64,000 bases of DNA from Sphingobacterium faecale. Its GTDB lineage: Bacteria; Bacteroidota; Bacteroidia; Sphingobacteriales; Sphingobacteriaceae. Location: assembly GCF_016746095.1 (NCBI RefSeq), contig NZ_JAERTY010000013.1, forward strand, positions 1 through 64,000. Direction: 5' to 3'. Below are positions 53,502 through 61,755 of the stretch, piece by piece (the stretch's first letter is position 1; each line of letters starts with the position of its first letter). The position numbers and the translations under genes are program-made. The notes beneath the pieces are model-generated. The model ran no database searches. It had not been told where the DNA came from and saw nothing but the letters and a program-made list of their open reading frames with translations.

Positions 53502-54419
53502 ATGAGCTTAGTTATTGTAGGTACCATAGCATTCGATGCTATCAAAACACCTTTTGGAGAAACAGATAAGATTGTTGGTGGAGCAGCGACCTTTGCAGGG
53601 TTGGCAGCCTCTTTTTTATATGATAACGTGAAGCTGATTAGTGTTATTGGTGAAGATTTCGGTGATAATATAGCGATTCTAAATCGCCGTCATATCGATA
53701 CTACAGGAGTGGAAGTTATTCGGGGTGGTCAGACTTTCTTTTGGTCGGGCAAATATCACAATGATATGAATAGTCGGGATACTTTAGCTACAGATCTGAA
53801 TGTTTTGGCTGATTTTGACCCCAAGATCCCTGTTTCTTATCAAGACTGTGACTATTTACTGCTGGGGAATCTCACACCTCAGGTGCAAATAGATACCTTA
53901 GACCGTCTGCATAATAAACCTAAACTAGTTGTACTAGATACCATGAACTATTGGATGAATACTGCTTTGGACGATTTGAAAACGGTTCTTAAAAGGGTGG
54001 ATGTATTAACTATCAATGATGCGGAAGCGAGGCAGCTATCTCGTGAATATTCTTTGGTTAAGGCGGCTGATCGAATATTAGAAATGGGACCACGGTATTT
54101 AATTATTAAGAAAGGTGAACATGGCGCCTTGCTTTTTGGTGAAGGACAGGTTTTTTCAGCTCCTGCCTTGCCGTTGGCTGAGGTCTTTGACCCAACAGGA
54201 GCAGGTGATGCTTTCGCCGGAGGTTTTGCAGGATATCTAGCGCGTGTTAAGACTGTCAATTTTTCAAATATGAAAAATGCTGTTATTTATGGATCTGCGA
54301 TGGCTTCTTTTTGTGTAGAGCGGTTTGGTACTCAGCGTTTGGAGACGTTAACTTATGAAGAGATTACTCTGCGTATACAGCAGTTTATTGCGCTTTCAAG
54401 GTTTGAGATAAGCGAATAG
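53502..54419 (+). CDS. PfkB-family sugar/nucleoside kinase
   Basis: Ribokinase-fold kinase, 305 residues. The start MSLVIVGTIAFDAIKTPFGE and the GGAATFAGLAASFL segment match the substrate side. The catalytic DPTGAGDAFAGGFAGYLAR motif is near the end. Family members phosphorylate sugars, adenosine or related compounds and the substrate is not readable. A hairpin follows at 54407. Confidence 0.85.
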   Translation: MSLVIVGTIAFDAIKTPFGETDKIVGGAATFAGLAASFLYDNVKLISVIGEDFGDNIAILNRRHIDTTGVEVIRGGQTFFWSGKYHNDMNSRDTLATDLNVLADFDPKIPVSYQDCDYLLLGNLTPQVQIDTLDRLHNKPKLVVLDTMNYWMNTALDDLKTVLKRVDVLTINDAEARQLSREYSLVKAADRILEMGPRYLIIKKGEHGALLFGEGQVFSAPALPLAEVFDPTGAGDAFAGGFAGYLARVKTVNFSNMKNAVIYGSAMASFCVERFGTQRLETLTYEEITLRIQQFIALSRFEISE

Positions 54420-54432
54420 AAATTCGCTTATC
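54407..54432. terminator. Hairpin between the kinase and cytochrome-b5-like gene
   Basis: gataagcgaat/attcgcttatc with loop agaa, 11 perfect pairs. It overlaps the kinase stop and lies between converging genes. No T run. Confidence 0.6.
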
Positions 54433-54446
54433 CACCATTTATATTT

Positions 54447-54695
54447 TTAAAGAAGTTTTCCTACCACTTCGAAACGTTGAAATACACTCGAGCTGTGCGG
54501 GGCATCAGTCAGTTCTTCGGTCAGATCCTGTCCGGCCCAATGTTCGTAATGCATTCCATTTTTCCATAGCCTGCTCATAGATACATCATATATTAGTCCT
54601 CTGTAGGCGACCCATATAGCAGGTTTGTCTTGGCCATTACGTAAAGCCAGTTGTGCTTTGGTGTAGCAGGGTAGATCAGTGCCATTCGTTATCAT
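54447..54695 (-). CDS. Cytochrome b5-like heme-binding domain protein
   Basis: 82 residues, single domain. The two conserved histidine regions are seen in MHYEHWAGQDLTEEL and DAPHSSSVF. There is no export signal or anchor, so it is probably cytosolic. The redox partner is unknown. It starts 18 bases behind the ECF sigma factor stop, so it may be in that operon. Confidence 0.78.
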   Translation of the reverse strand: MITNGTDLPCYTKAQLALRNGQDKPAIWVAYRGLIYDVSMSRLWKNGMHYEHWAGQDLTEELTDAPHSSSVFQRFEVVGKLL

Positions 54696-54713
54696 GGCAC
54701 AAAACTACAGATA

Positions 54714-55223
54714 TCAATTGAATTTGTAAGCAGATAGCGATTTTTTCATCATCTTACGGGCCACATGTATCCGGGTCTTTACGGTACCTATCGGTATATC
54801 TAGGTGTTCAGCTATTTCATGGTACTTGTAGCCCTCGAAATACATAGTAAATGGTGTATAATAGTCTTCCGTGAGCGTTGTTAGTGCGGTATTAATGTCC
54901 TCCATTATGAATTTGTTTTCGCCATTATTGAGTGCTGCCGAAATGAAGAGATTCGATGGAGAGAGATCTTCTTCTTTTGTGATGAATGTATTGGTTTTAG
55001 TAATTCTACGATAGTTATTTATAAATGTGTTTTTCATGATGGTGTAGAGCCACCCTTTGAGATTTGTTCCATCTCTGAAATTTTTAAAATAGGTGATAGC
55101 TTTTACCAGCGTGTCTTGTACTAAGTCATTTGCATCATCCTGATCTTTAGTGAAGTTTCGGGCATAAGACTTTAACGAAATCGAATGCTGAGTCACAAGG
55201 TTGTTAAATTCCATTCTGTTCAT
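54714..55223 (-). CDS. ECF-type RNA polymerase sigma factor
   Basis: 169 residues. Region 2 is DDANDLVQDTLVKAITYFKN, with GWLYTIMKNTFINNYRR, and region 4 is YKYHEIAEHLDIPIGTVKTR. No anti-sigma gene follows; only the cytochrome-b5-like gene does. ECF factors without an anti-sigma often autoregulate. A weak -7 element (AATCTTTG) lies at 55356-55349. Confidence 0.9.
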   Translation of the reverse strand: MNRMEFNNLVTQHSISLKSYARNFTKDQDDANDLVQDTLVKAITYFKNFRDGTNLKGWLYTIMKNTFINNYRRITKTNTFITKEEDLSPSNLFISAALNNGENKFIMEDINTALTTLTEDYYTPFTMYFEGYKYHEIAEHLDIPIGTVKTRIHVARKMMKKSLSAYKFN

Positions 55224-55420
55224 AGCGGTAGTTTTTATTCGTTATACAATAGTTTGTTTTTCAAACAATGGCTCCCCTCCCCAGGTACAGAAAATATACC
55301 AGTCTCTCTCAGTTTATTAATTGAACTGAAGTTCTGATAAATAGATAGCAAAGATTGTGCTAGTTTTTATTGAGAAATATTAAATTTTTGTTATTATAGG
55401 GTAAATTTTATTAAAAATGA

Positions 55421-55441
55421 GCTTTAGGATTGTTCTAAAGC
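55421..55441 (-). terminator. Terminator after murB
   Basis: gctttag/ctaaagc around gattgtt, with a short T stretch on the minus-strand side. The gap 55224-55492 otherwise holds only the sigma-factor leader. Confidence 0.5.
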
Positions 55442-55492
55442 ATATTTCTCTAAATTTGTTTTAATAAGTTATTAAGAAGTGTGGAAAACTTT

Positions 55493-56503
55493 TTATAAAA
55501 TATTTACCTCTCTTTCGAGTTTGATGCCAAACTTCTGAAATACAGTATCTATGATCTGTGTAGATACCTCAAAAATCTCAGACCCCGTAGCCTGTCCTTT
55601 GTTGGTCAGAACCAAAGCTTGATTTTTCCATATTGCGACTTGACCGATTTCTTTTCCTTTCCATCCCGCTTGCTCTATCAGCCATCCAGCTGCTACTTTA
55701 GACTCGTTATTTTCTAGTGGGTAGAAGACCAAGGTGGGGTACATGGCACACAGAGTTTCGATTTGGTCGTGTGGGATTATCGGATTCTTAAAAAAACTGC
55801 CCGCATTTCCTATGGTGGTAGGATCGGGGAGTTTTTCTACGCGGATATAAGATACGACCTCTGCGATATTTTTTATGGTTGGAGTAGTGATTCCTCTTTT
55901 CTCCAATTCCGTTTCTATAGCACCATAGCTGGTATTGATAGGAGTATTGAGACTTAATTTATATGTGACAGAAAGTATGATAAACCTCCCTTTGTATTTG
56001 CTTTTGAAGATGCTGTCCCGATAGGTAAAAGCACATTCTTTATTAGTGAAAGTTCTGAATTCACCCGTACGTGTATCGAACGCCCGGCAGCTGTAAAATA
56101 TATGCATCAGCTCTGTGCCATAGGCGCCTATGTTTTGCACCGGAGAGGCTCCAACAGTGCCCGGTATGAGCGCTAAGTTTTCAAGGCCCGGAAAGTCATG
56201 GTTGATACAGTACCACACCAGGTCATTCCATACTTCCCCCCCCGCTGCGGTTACAAATATATTGGATCCTTCTATGAAATGCTGTATTCCTCTATTAGCA
56301 ATTTTAATGATGGTACCTTCGAAGTCCTTAGTGAAGAGTACATTGCTGCCACCTCCCAATATGAAGAATTTTTGCTGAAAATATCCTTTACTATATAATT
56401 CCGTGAGTGTTTTTTCGTCCCGCACTTCGATAAATTTTTTTGCAGCACAGGAGACACCAAAGGTGTTGAAATTTTTTAAAGAGATATTGCTTAATACGTC
56501 CAC
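55493..56503 (-). CDS. murB: UDP-N-acetylmuramate dehydrogenase
   Basis: Reduces UDP-GlcNAc enolpyruvate to UDP-MurNAc in cell-wall synthesis, using FAD and NADPH. FAD-binding FFILGGGSNVLFTKDFEGTI, the active-site Tyr region ENLALIPGTVGASPVQNIGAYG and NAGSFFKNPIIPHDQIE are visible. The start is GTG (56503), giving MDVLSNIS. It has 336 residues. Divergent from the TetR gene across 119 bases that carry a palindromic operator. Confidence 0.94.
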   Translation of the reverse strand: MDVLSNISLKNFNTFGVSCAAKKFIEVRDEKTLTELYSKGYFQQKFFILGGGSNVLFTKDFEGTIIKIANRGIQHFIEGSNIFVTAAGGEVWNDLVWYCINHDFPGLENLALIPGTVGASPVQNIGAYGTELMHIFYSCRAFDTRTGEFRTFTNKECAFTYRDSIFKSKYKGRFIILSVTYKLSLNTPINTSYGAIETELEKRGITTPTIKNIAEVVSYIRVEKLPDPTTIGNAGSFFKNPIIPHDQIETLCAMYPTLVFYPLENNESKVAAGWLIEQAGWKGKEIGQVAIWKNQALVLTNKGQATGSEIFEVSTQIIDTVFQKFGIKLEREVNIL

Positions 56504-56538
56504 GGAGTATCGATTTGACTTTTGCTTTTAAAAATTCA

Positions 56539-56560
56539 GATTAAAGTACTACCTTTAATC
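56539..56560. promoter_or_regulatory. TetR-type operator in the murB-tetR gap
   Basis: gattaaag-N6-ctttaatc, eight perfect pairs with a six-base centre. The size fits TetR dimers. It lies 36 bases before the murB GTG and 62 before the tetR ATG, so it could control either. Confidence 0.45.
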
Positions 56561-56622
56561 GTTTTGTTGCGTAAAGATAGCAATAAAGCAAACTATTTGA
56601 ACAAACTTATTTTATTTCGAAT

Positions 56623-57231
56623 ATGCCGAAAAATGCGGATGAAAAGCGATTGAAAATTTTAGAGACGGCCAAGCGAAGATTTGCACACTATGGTATGGCC
56701 AAAACAACAATGGCCGAGATTGCTAAGGATCTCTCCTTTTCTAAAGCTCTTTTATATTATTATTTTCCTGATAAAAACAGTCTCTATGCCGCCGTTCTTG
56801 AACACGTGGTTGAAGAATTAGAGGAAGATATCGCCGAATCATTAAAATCTGTCATTTCAGTTTCCGAAGCGATTGTTATTGTATTGGAAAAGCGAATGGA
56901 ATTCGTGAAGAAATATTATTACATCCTTGAATATACCGTCTTAATGCGTAAGGATCTATCGACCGAGTTAGATCAACTTTTGATTGATTCTTTCGAAAAC
57001 CAGAAAGGGATAATCAAGAGTGTATTTCAAAGAGGGGTAGAGCGGGGCGAACTGATGGATGTTGACTTAGAGGAAATTTCTAAAATTTTCTTATTTTCAT
57101 GTATGGGTATGCGATTGGTTGTAGTGAAAGATTTGAAAAGTAGCTTTATTCCTGATAAAGAGGAGTTTGATGCGATTCTTGCTATGCAAAAGAAAATGTC
57201 TGCTATTTTTATCCGGGGACTCAAAGTGTAG
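56623..57231 (+). CDS. TetR/AcrR-family transcriptional regulator
   Basis: 202 residues. The DNA-binding part is AKRRFAHYGMAKTTMAEIAK followed by DLSFSKALLYYYFPDK. The ligand-binding part (about residues 60-200) has no recognised ligand. It ends inside the end of the YpdA gene (11-base overlap on the other strand). The neighbouring operator suggests autoregulation. Target genes probably include murB or its own. Confidence 0.88.
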   Translation: MPKNADEKRLKILETAKRRFAHYGMAKTTMAEIAKDLSFSKALLYYYFPDKNSLYAAVLEHVVEELEEDIAESLKSVISVSEAIVIVLEKRMEFVKKYYYILEYTVLMRKDLSTELDQLLIDSFENQKGIIKSVFQRGVERGELMDVDLEEISKIFLFSCMGMRLVVVKDLKSSFIPDKEEFDAILAMQKKMSAIFIRGLKV

Positions 57232-58195
57232 TTTTTCTACGTATATCAGCAACGATTATATCAGCATGTACTCTTGAATTTTCAATAAACCATAAATGGG
57301 TATTTAACCCACCGCATACAACGCCAGCGAGGTACATTCCCGTTATATTGCTTTCCATAGTGTCCGGCTTGTGAGTGGGGATCATGGGGAATTCTTTTGG
57401 TATCTCAACCCCTAACTTATGCAATAGTTCAAAATCGGGACGGTATCCTGTAAGCGCTAGTACAAAGTCGTTTGGAATGATTTCAGATCTCTCGGGGCCA
57501 ATGATATGTACCTGTTGTTCCTCGATCTTAGTTAACTGACTATTATAGCGCACGTCGATTTCTCCTGCAGCAATGCGGTTTTCTATATCCGGCCTTACCC
57601 AATATTTTACTCTATGGCTAATCTCGCTTCCACGTATGACCAGTGTTACTTTAGCTCCTTTTCTATATGTTTCTAGTGCAGCATCGATAGATGAATTGCT
57701 GGCTCCTACCACTACCACGTTTTGGCCTGCATAATAATGAGGATCTTTGTAATAGTGACTTACTTTAGCGAGATTCTCTCCAGGTACACCCAAGCGCATT
57801 GGAATATCATAAAAACCGGTAGCTATTATGATGTTTTTAGCCTTGTAAGTTCCTTTGGATGAGTGTACCGTAAAAATTTTTCCTTCTTTTTTACAGGTTG
57901 TTACCTCTTCAAATAAACGGATATTCAGGTCAAATTTAATATATGCTCTTCTGTAGTATTCCAGTGCTTCTGCGCGTTTAGGTTTAGGGTTGATGGATAC
58001 AAATGGAATACCACCTATTTCCAGTTTCTCGGCGGTGGAGAAGAAAGTCATGTTGACCGGATAGTGATATAGCGAGTTGACTAGGCATCCTTTTTCGAGG
58101 ATTAGGTATTCCATATTCTCTCTCTTGGCCGCGATACCACAGGCCAGTCCTATTGGACCCGCACCTATGATCAGGACATCATACAATTTCTCCAT
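57221..58195 (-). CDS. YpdA-family putative bacillithiol disulfide reductase
   Basis: FAD/NADPH flavoprotein, 324 residues. GAGPIGLACGIAAKRENMEYLILEKG binds FAD and the VVVGASNSSIDAALETYRKGA motif binds NADPH. No CxxC active-site pair is evident, as in YpdA. In Staphylococcus, YpdA reduces bacillithiol disulfide. If this holds here, the organism makes bacillithiol, as several Bacteroidota are known to. The gene overlaps the FUSC gene by 17 bases, so they are coupled. Confidence 0.82.
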   Translation of the reverse strand: MEKLYDVLIIGAGPIGLACGIAAKRENMEYLILEKGCLVNSLYHYPVNMTFFSTAEKLEIGGIPFVSINPKPKRAEALEYYRRAYIKFDLNIRLFEEVTTCKKEGKIFTVHSSKGTYKAKNIIIATGFYDIPMRLGVPGENLAKVSHYYKDPHYYAGQNVVVVGASNSSIDAALETYRKGAKVTLVIRGSEISHRVKYWVRPDIENRIAAGEIDVRYNSQLTKIEEQQVHIIGPERSEIIPNDFVLALTGYRPDFELLHKLGVEIPKEFPMIPTHKPDTMESNITGMYLAGVVCGGLNTHLWFIENSRVHADIIVADIRRKTTL

Positions 58196-60368
58196 TTGCA
58201 GGTAGTTTTATGCGTTCGAAATCTTCGCTCTTATTCGCGAGTTCGGTAGTTATTTTCTGAAGATCTGCAGATATCTTTAACAAGAACTGTAATTGCTCTG
58301 TTATAAGTCTGGCGTCTTCACTGTCAGTTTCCTGGGTTTCTAATCGTTCCATCCCTTTAAATGGTTGGAAAAAGCTATCCTCATCGGTACTGACACTGAT
58401 GATTGTTTTTTCTAGATTTCCTAGTGCCTTATATAATTGTCTTAAATGGGCATTATTAAAGTGGTGGTTGTCGGCATCTTGAAGATGAGTCAATAACGTG
58501 GCTGTATATGAAGAAAAGACATGGTTCAGTATGACAAATCTGTTGACCTCCTTTGTTACGTTCTGTCTCCATTTGGGTTCAGTCAATAATCGTTGGAATG
58601 TCGATCCCATATTGGCGGATGCGATATATACCTCTTTACGTGCTAGCTTATACGAAGTGATATCGTCCATATCGTCCGATAGAATGCGTATAGCTTGTGC
58701 CAGATAGTGGTAGTTAGCAATCAGCAGACTGCGTATACTGGCACGTATCTGAAAACTTTCCCAGTTCGGGAAGATGATATAGCTGGAGAGGAAAGCCAAG
58801 GAACCTCCAAGGAAAGTATCCAGTATCCGTTCTTGGGCCATCTCGAGGGTGTTGACACCGGTAAAACTGAGCATGATCAGTACATAGGGAGTCATAAAGA
58901 TGACAGCCATAATATAGTTTACACGGAATAAGCTATAGGCTATTAAGAAAAAGATGATCAAAATAATAAACCTTGCCGTAAGATCCGGTATCGTCACCAG
59001 TACGATCCCACCGATGATCCCACCGATAACGGTTCCTATCAGACGTTGTACATTTCGCTCTTTTGTAAGCCCAAATCCTGGCTTTAATATAACCAAGATT
59101 GTGAGTAATATCCAATACGTACCAAATTTGGGGTAATGTAGGAGGTTGAGGGTAAGGTAGGTCCCCGATAGCATAATCGACATCCGTAGTGCATGTCTAA
59201 AATTGCTCGAGTTTAAGCTAAGGTTATCTCTGAACTTTTCCCAATTTAATGCTTCGTTACGTAAGAATTTACGGCTATGTTGTATCTCTTCCTTTTCTAC
59301 GTGGACGGCCTTAAATTGACCATAGTTATATATATCGCGGATATGCTTGGTGATGGAGCGTATATTGATCAATATTTTTTTTAGAGGTATGGCGCTCTGC
59401 TCGGACGATTTATCAAACTCATCTACCGATACCCTTAGTTTGTCGATTTCCGCTTCTAGATCATATATCGGCTTAGGGACACGGTTTGCATTGATTTTGT
59501 AAGCAATGTTATCCAGTTCATGTGTAGCTTTGAGTATGACCGCTTTGATATCGTCCAGTATACCGGACGGGCCATAGTTGATTCTCACCTTATCATAGTC
59601 ATAGTGGGTCGTCATACTCTGCTCGAAGAGGTCTATGACGTCGTTGAATATAAGAGATAGAAAACGACCCTCTTTGGTCGTATCTTTTATTGAACGTTTG
59701 CTCCTAAATAGAATATCTCTCAAATTTTCCTGATGTGAGTTTACTGCTATCTGGCTTTCTATGAGTTTGATATAGTTTTCATCCACGTCTACTTTGGTGT
59801 CATAAAAATTTGCTTTCAGACGCAGGTATTCTGCGACCTGGAGTATGGTCTCTGAGAGTTCCTGTTGTGCCAATCGGTACGGCCTCACCTGCATAATCGA
59901 AAAACTGATGATCATGTACCAAGCTGCACCGATCAAAAAGTAGAGCAGATAGATAAATTCCTGCGCAGCCCCGTATCTTCCATCCACATTGATGAGCATG
60001 ACCAAAAGACACATTGTGCCAATAGTTGCTGCCCGGGCATTGAACACGGCCAACATCGAAAACAAAAATGCCAGAGTAGCGATTACCGTGGTCATCAATA
60101 TCAGCGAGCTGTTGCATAGTGCCGTAATAGCAATGGTTACAGCGCCTAGAATCGTGCAGTATACCATGCCAAATTTCCGGTGACGAGGTGCTCCGGGTGT
60201 ATCCGATAGCCCAACGATCAGAGCACCCAAGGAGATCAAGGTGCCTGTTTTAAACTCGCCGAAGAATGCACATATTACCACAGGGATAATGGTTCCCATA
60301 GTGATTCGCAATCCTTCAGCGAAGTATTGGCTGTAAAAAAAACTGGTTATCTCTTCCGTTTTCTTCAT
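58179..60368 (-). CDS. FUSC-family inner-membrane protein (YccS/YhfK-like)
   Basis: 729 residues with two blocks of membrane helices (about residues 17-160 and 390-540), separated by a large soluble part and followed by a soluble tail. The first block has SLGALIVGLSDTPGAPRHRKFG and the second GTYWILLTILVILKPGFGLTKERN. This is the FUSC pattern of aromatic-acid or toxin exporters (AaeB relatives). Its true substrate is unknown. It lies between the HMA-AraC and YpdA genes and overlaps the latter. Confidence 0.85.
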   Translation of the reverse strand: MKKTEEITSFFYSQYFAEGLRITMGTIIPVVICAFFGEFKTGTLISLGALIVGLSDTPGAPRHRKFGMVYCTILGAVTIAITALCNSSLILMTTVIATLAFLFSMLAVFNARAATIGTMCLLVMLINVDGRYGAAQEFIYLLYFLIGAAWYMIISFSIMQVRPYRLAQQELSETILQVAEYLRLKANFYDTKVDVDENYIKLIESQIAVNSHQENLRDILFRSKRSIKDTTKEGRFLSLIFNDVIDLFEQSMTTHYDYDKVRINYGPSGILDDIKAVILKATHELDNIAYKINANRVPKPIYDLEAEIDKLRVSVDEFDKSSEQSAIPLKKILINIRSITKHIRDIYNYGQFKAVHVEKEEIQHSRKFLRNEALNWEKFRDNLSLNSSNFRHALRMSIMLSGTYLTLNLLHYPKFGTYWILLTILVILKPGFGLTKERNVQRLIGTVIGGIIGGIVLVTIPDLTARFIILIIFFLIAYSLFRVNYIMAVIFMTPYVLIMLSFTGVNTLEMAQERILDTFLGGSLAFLSSYIIFPNWESFQIRASIRSLLIANYHYLAQAIRILSDDMDDITSYKLARKEVYIASANMGSTFQRLLTEPKWRQNVTKEVNRFVILNHVFSSYTATLLTHLQDADNHHFNNAHLRQLYKALGNLEKTIISVSTDEDSFFQPFKGMERLETQETDSEDARLITEQLQFLLKISADLQKITTELANKSEDFERIKLPANGEIV

Positions 60369-60377
60369 ATGGGTTGA

Positions 60378-60935
60378 CTAAAGCTGGTCTAGATGTTTTC
60401 TGTCCGAACGTTTTTCTGCCCGGAATGTCGTAGCAGATACCCCCACTATTTCCTTGAACTGTTTGCTGAGATGTGCCACACTACTGTAGTTGAGACTATA
60501 GGCTATTTCTTTCAGGGATAGCTCATTATAGGATAATAATTCCTTTGCTTTTTCTATTTTTAGCTGTATGTAATATTTCTCTATAGTGATTCCTTCCTGT
60601 TGGGAGAAGATGGAGCTTATCGTATGATAGTTGGTACCCAGATTTTCACTGAGGTAAGCCGATAGTTTGATTGGATCCGCATTGGTTATACTTACGGATT
60701 CAATCAACAACATTTTTACCTGTTTAGCAAGGTTACCTTTGGGATCTTCAATTAATTCAAAGCCTATATCCTCGAGCGCATTGCGTATTTTTTTTTTCTG
60801 CTCGTCGCCTATAGGTGACGATAGCTGTATTATTCCTAGCTGCACGTCTGAAAATGGGATCTCCAGCTGTTGGAGGATACCCTCTACAGCAGAAATACAA
60901 CGTTTACATACCATATTCTTAACAGCTAATTCCAT
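60378..60935 (-). CDS. AraC-family regulator with HMA-like N-terminal domain
   Basis: 185 residues. The first ~60 look like a heavy-metal-associated domain: MVCKRCISAVEGILQQLEIP carries CxxC (Cys10, Cys13), followed by a ferredoxin-like alpha/beta pattern. The AraC DNA-binding half is complete: KLSAYLSENLGTNYHTISSIF and SLKEIAYSLNYSSVAHLSKQF. It heads the operon with FUSC and YpdA. The CxxC could sense copper, another metal or a thiol, but this is not shown. Confidence 0.82.
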   Translation of the reverse strand: MELAVKNMVCKRCISAVEGILQQLEIPFSDVQLGIIQLSSPIGDEQKKKIRNALEDIGFELIEDPKGNLAKQVKMLLIESVSITNADPIKLSAYLSENLGTNYHTISSIFSQQEGITIEKYYIQLKIEKAKELLSYNELSLKEIAYSLNYSSVAHLSKQFKEIVGVSATTFRAEKRSDRKHLDQL

Positions 60936-60985
60936 ATGCAGCTCTTCTATTTTTTTACTTGTTTTTCGAGGATAAACTTAACGAT

Positions 60986-61031
60986 AATTGCCTTTATATG
61001 CAATACAGAAGGCTTGCATATAAAGGCAATT
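60986..61031. other. Perfect 18-bp hairpin between YceI and HMA-AraC genes
   Basis: Arms 60986-61003 and 61014-61031 are exact complements around a ten-base loop (tacagaaggc). No U-tract on either side. It lies downstream of the YceI stop on the minus strand, ahead of the next gene. Confidence 0.75.
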
Positions 61032-61071
61032 TATTAAAAAATATGTTCTTTCAGATTTTTCCGGCTGTCTT

Positions 61072-61659
61072 TTAATTTTTAACAGCCTCTACATAAACAA
61101 TGATTTCTACCGTTGGCGCGACAGCGTCTATGCCTGTAGGCAACTTGTCGTTATATTTGATGTTATAGTCGAAACGATTTATCGATGTTGTAGCAGTAAA
61201 GCCAGCACGGGTTTTACCCCAAGGGTCTGTAATAATGCCACCGTTTTGTTTGACCTGGAAAGTTACTTTTTTAGTTACGTCCCGGATAGTAAGATCCCCC
61301 GTTAGTATAAAACCACCTTTTGCTTTATTCAGCGTGGCATTGCCCAGTGTCATGTTCGGGTATTTTTCAGCATTGAAAAAATCATCGCTTTTGAGGTGGT
61401 CATCACGCATCTGCACACGTGTATTGATACTGTTGACATCGATTGTAAAGTTTACTTTTGCTTTATCAAAATCTGTTGCGGTAGCAGTTTCTACGTTACC
61501 TTCCAATTTCGTAAAAGCACCGTCTACAATCGCTATTCCTAGGTGTTTGACCTCAAATCTAGCGTTGGTATGTGCAGGGTCTATAGTCCAGCCTACTTGT
61601 GCAAAGCTGATATTCGTAAAAAGGACGAATGCAATAAATACATTTAATACAGTTTTCAT
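61072..61659 (-). CDS. YceI-family periplasmic protein
   Basis: 195 residues with signal peptide (ending NISFAQ). The lipocalin-like YceI fold shows WTIDPAHTNARFEVKHLGI at the start and the FTATTSINRFDYNIKYNDKL motif near the end. Family members bind polyisoprenoids. A near-consensus -7 element (GACCTTTG, 61693-61686) lies 26 bases upstream. Confidence 0.88.
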   Translation of the reverse strand: MKTVLNVFIAFVLFTNISFAQVGWTIDPAHTNARFEVKHLGIAIVDGAFTKLEGNVETATATDFDKAKVNFTIDVNSINTRVQMRDDHLKSDDFFNAEKYPNMTLGNATLNKAKGGFILTGDLTIRDVTKKVTFQVKQNGGIITDPWGKTRAGFTATTSINRFDYNIKYNDKLPTGIDAVAPTVEIIVYVEAVKN

Positions 61660-61755
61660 ATTCTCTTGTTTTTGTTTGTACACTGCAAAGGTCGATGAAG
61701 TTTTTGGTACGAAACTTAATCTACATTAATAAACAAAAAAAAACAGGATAAGTTT

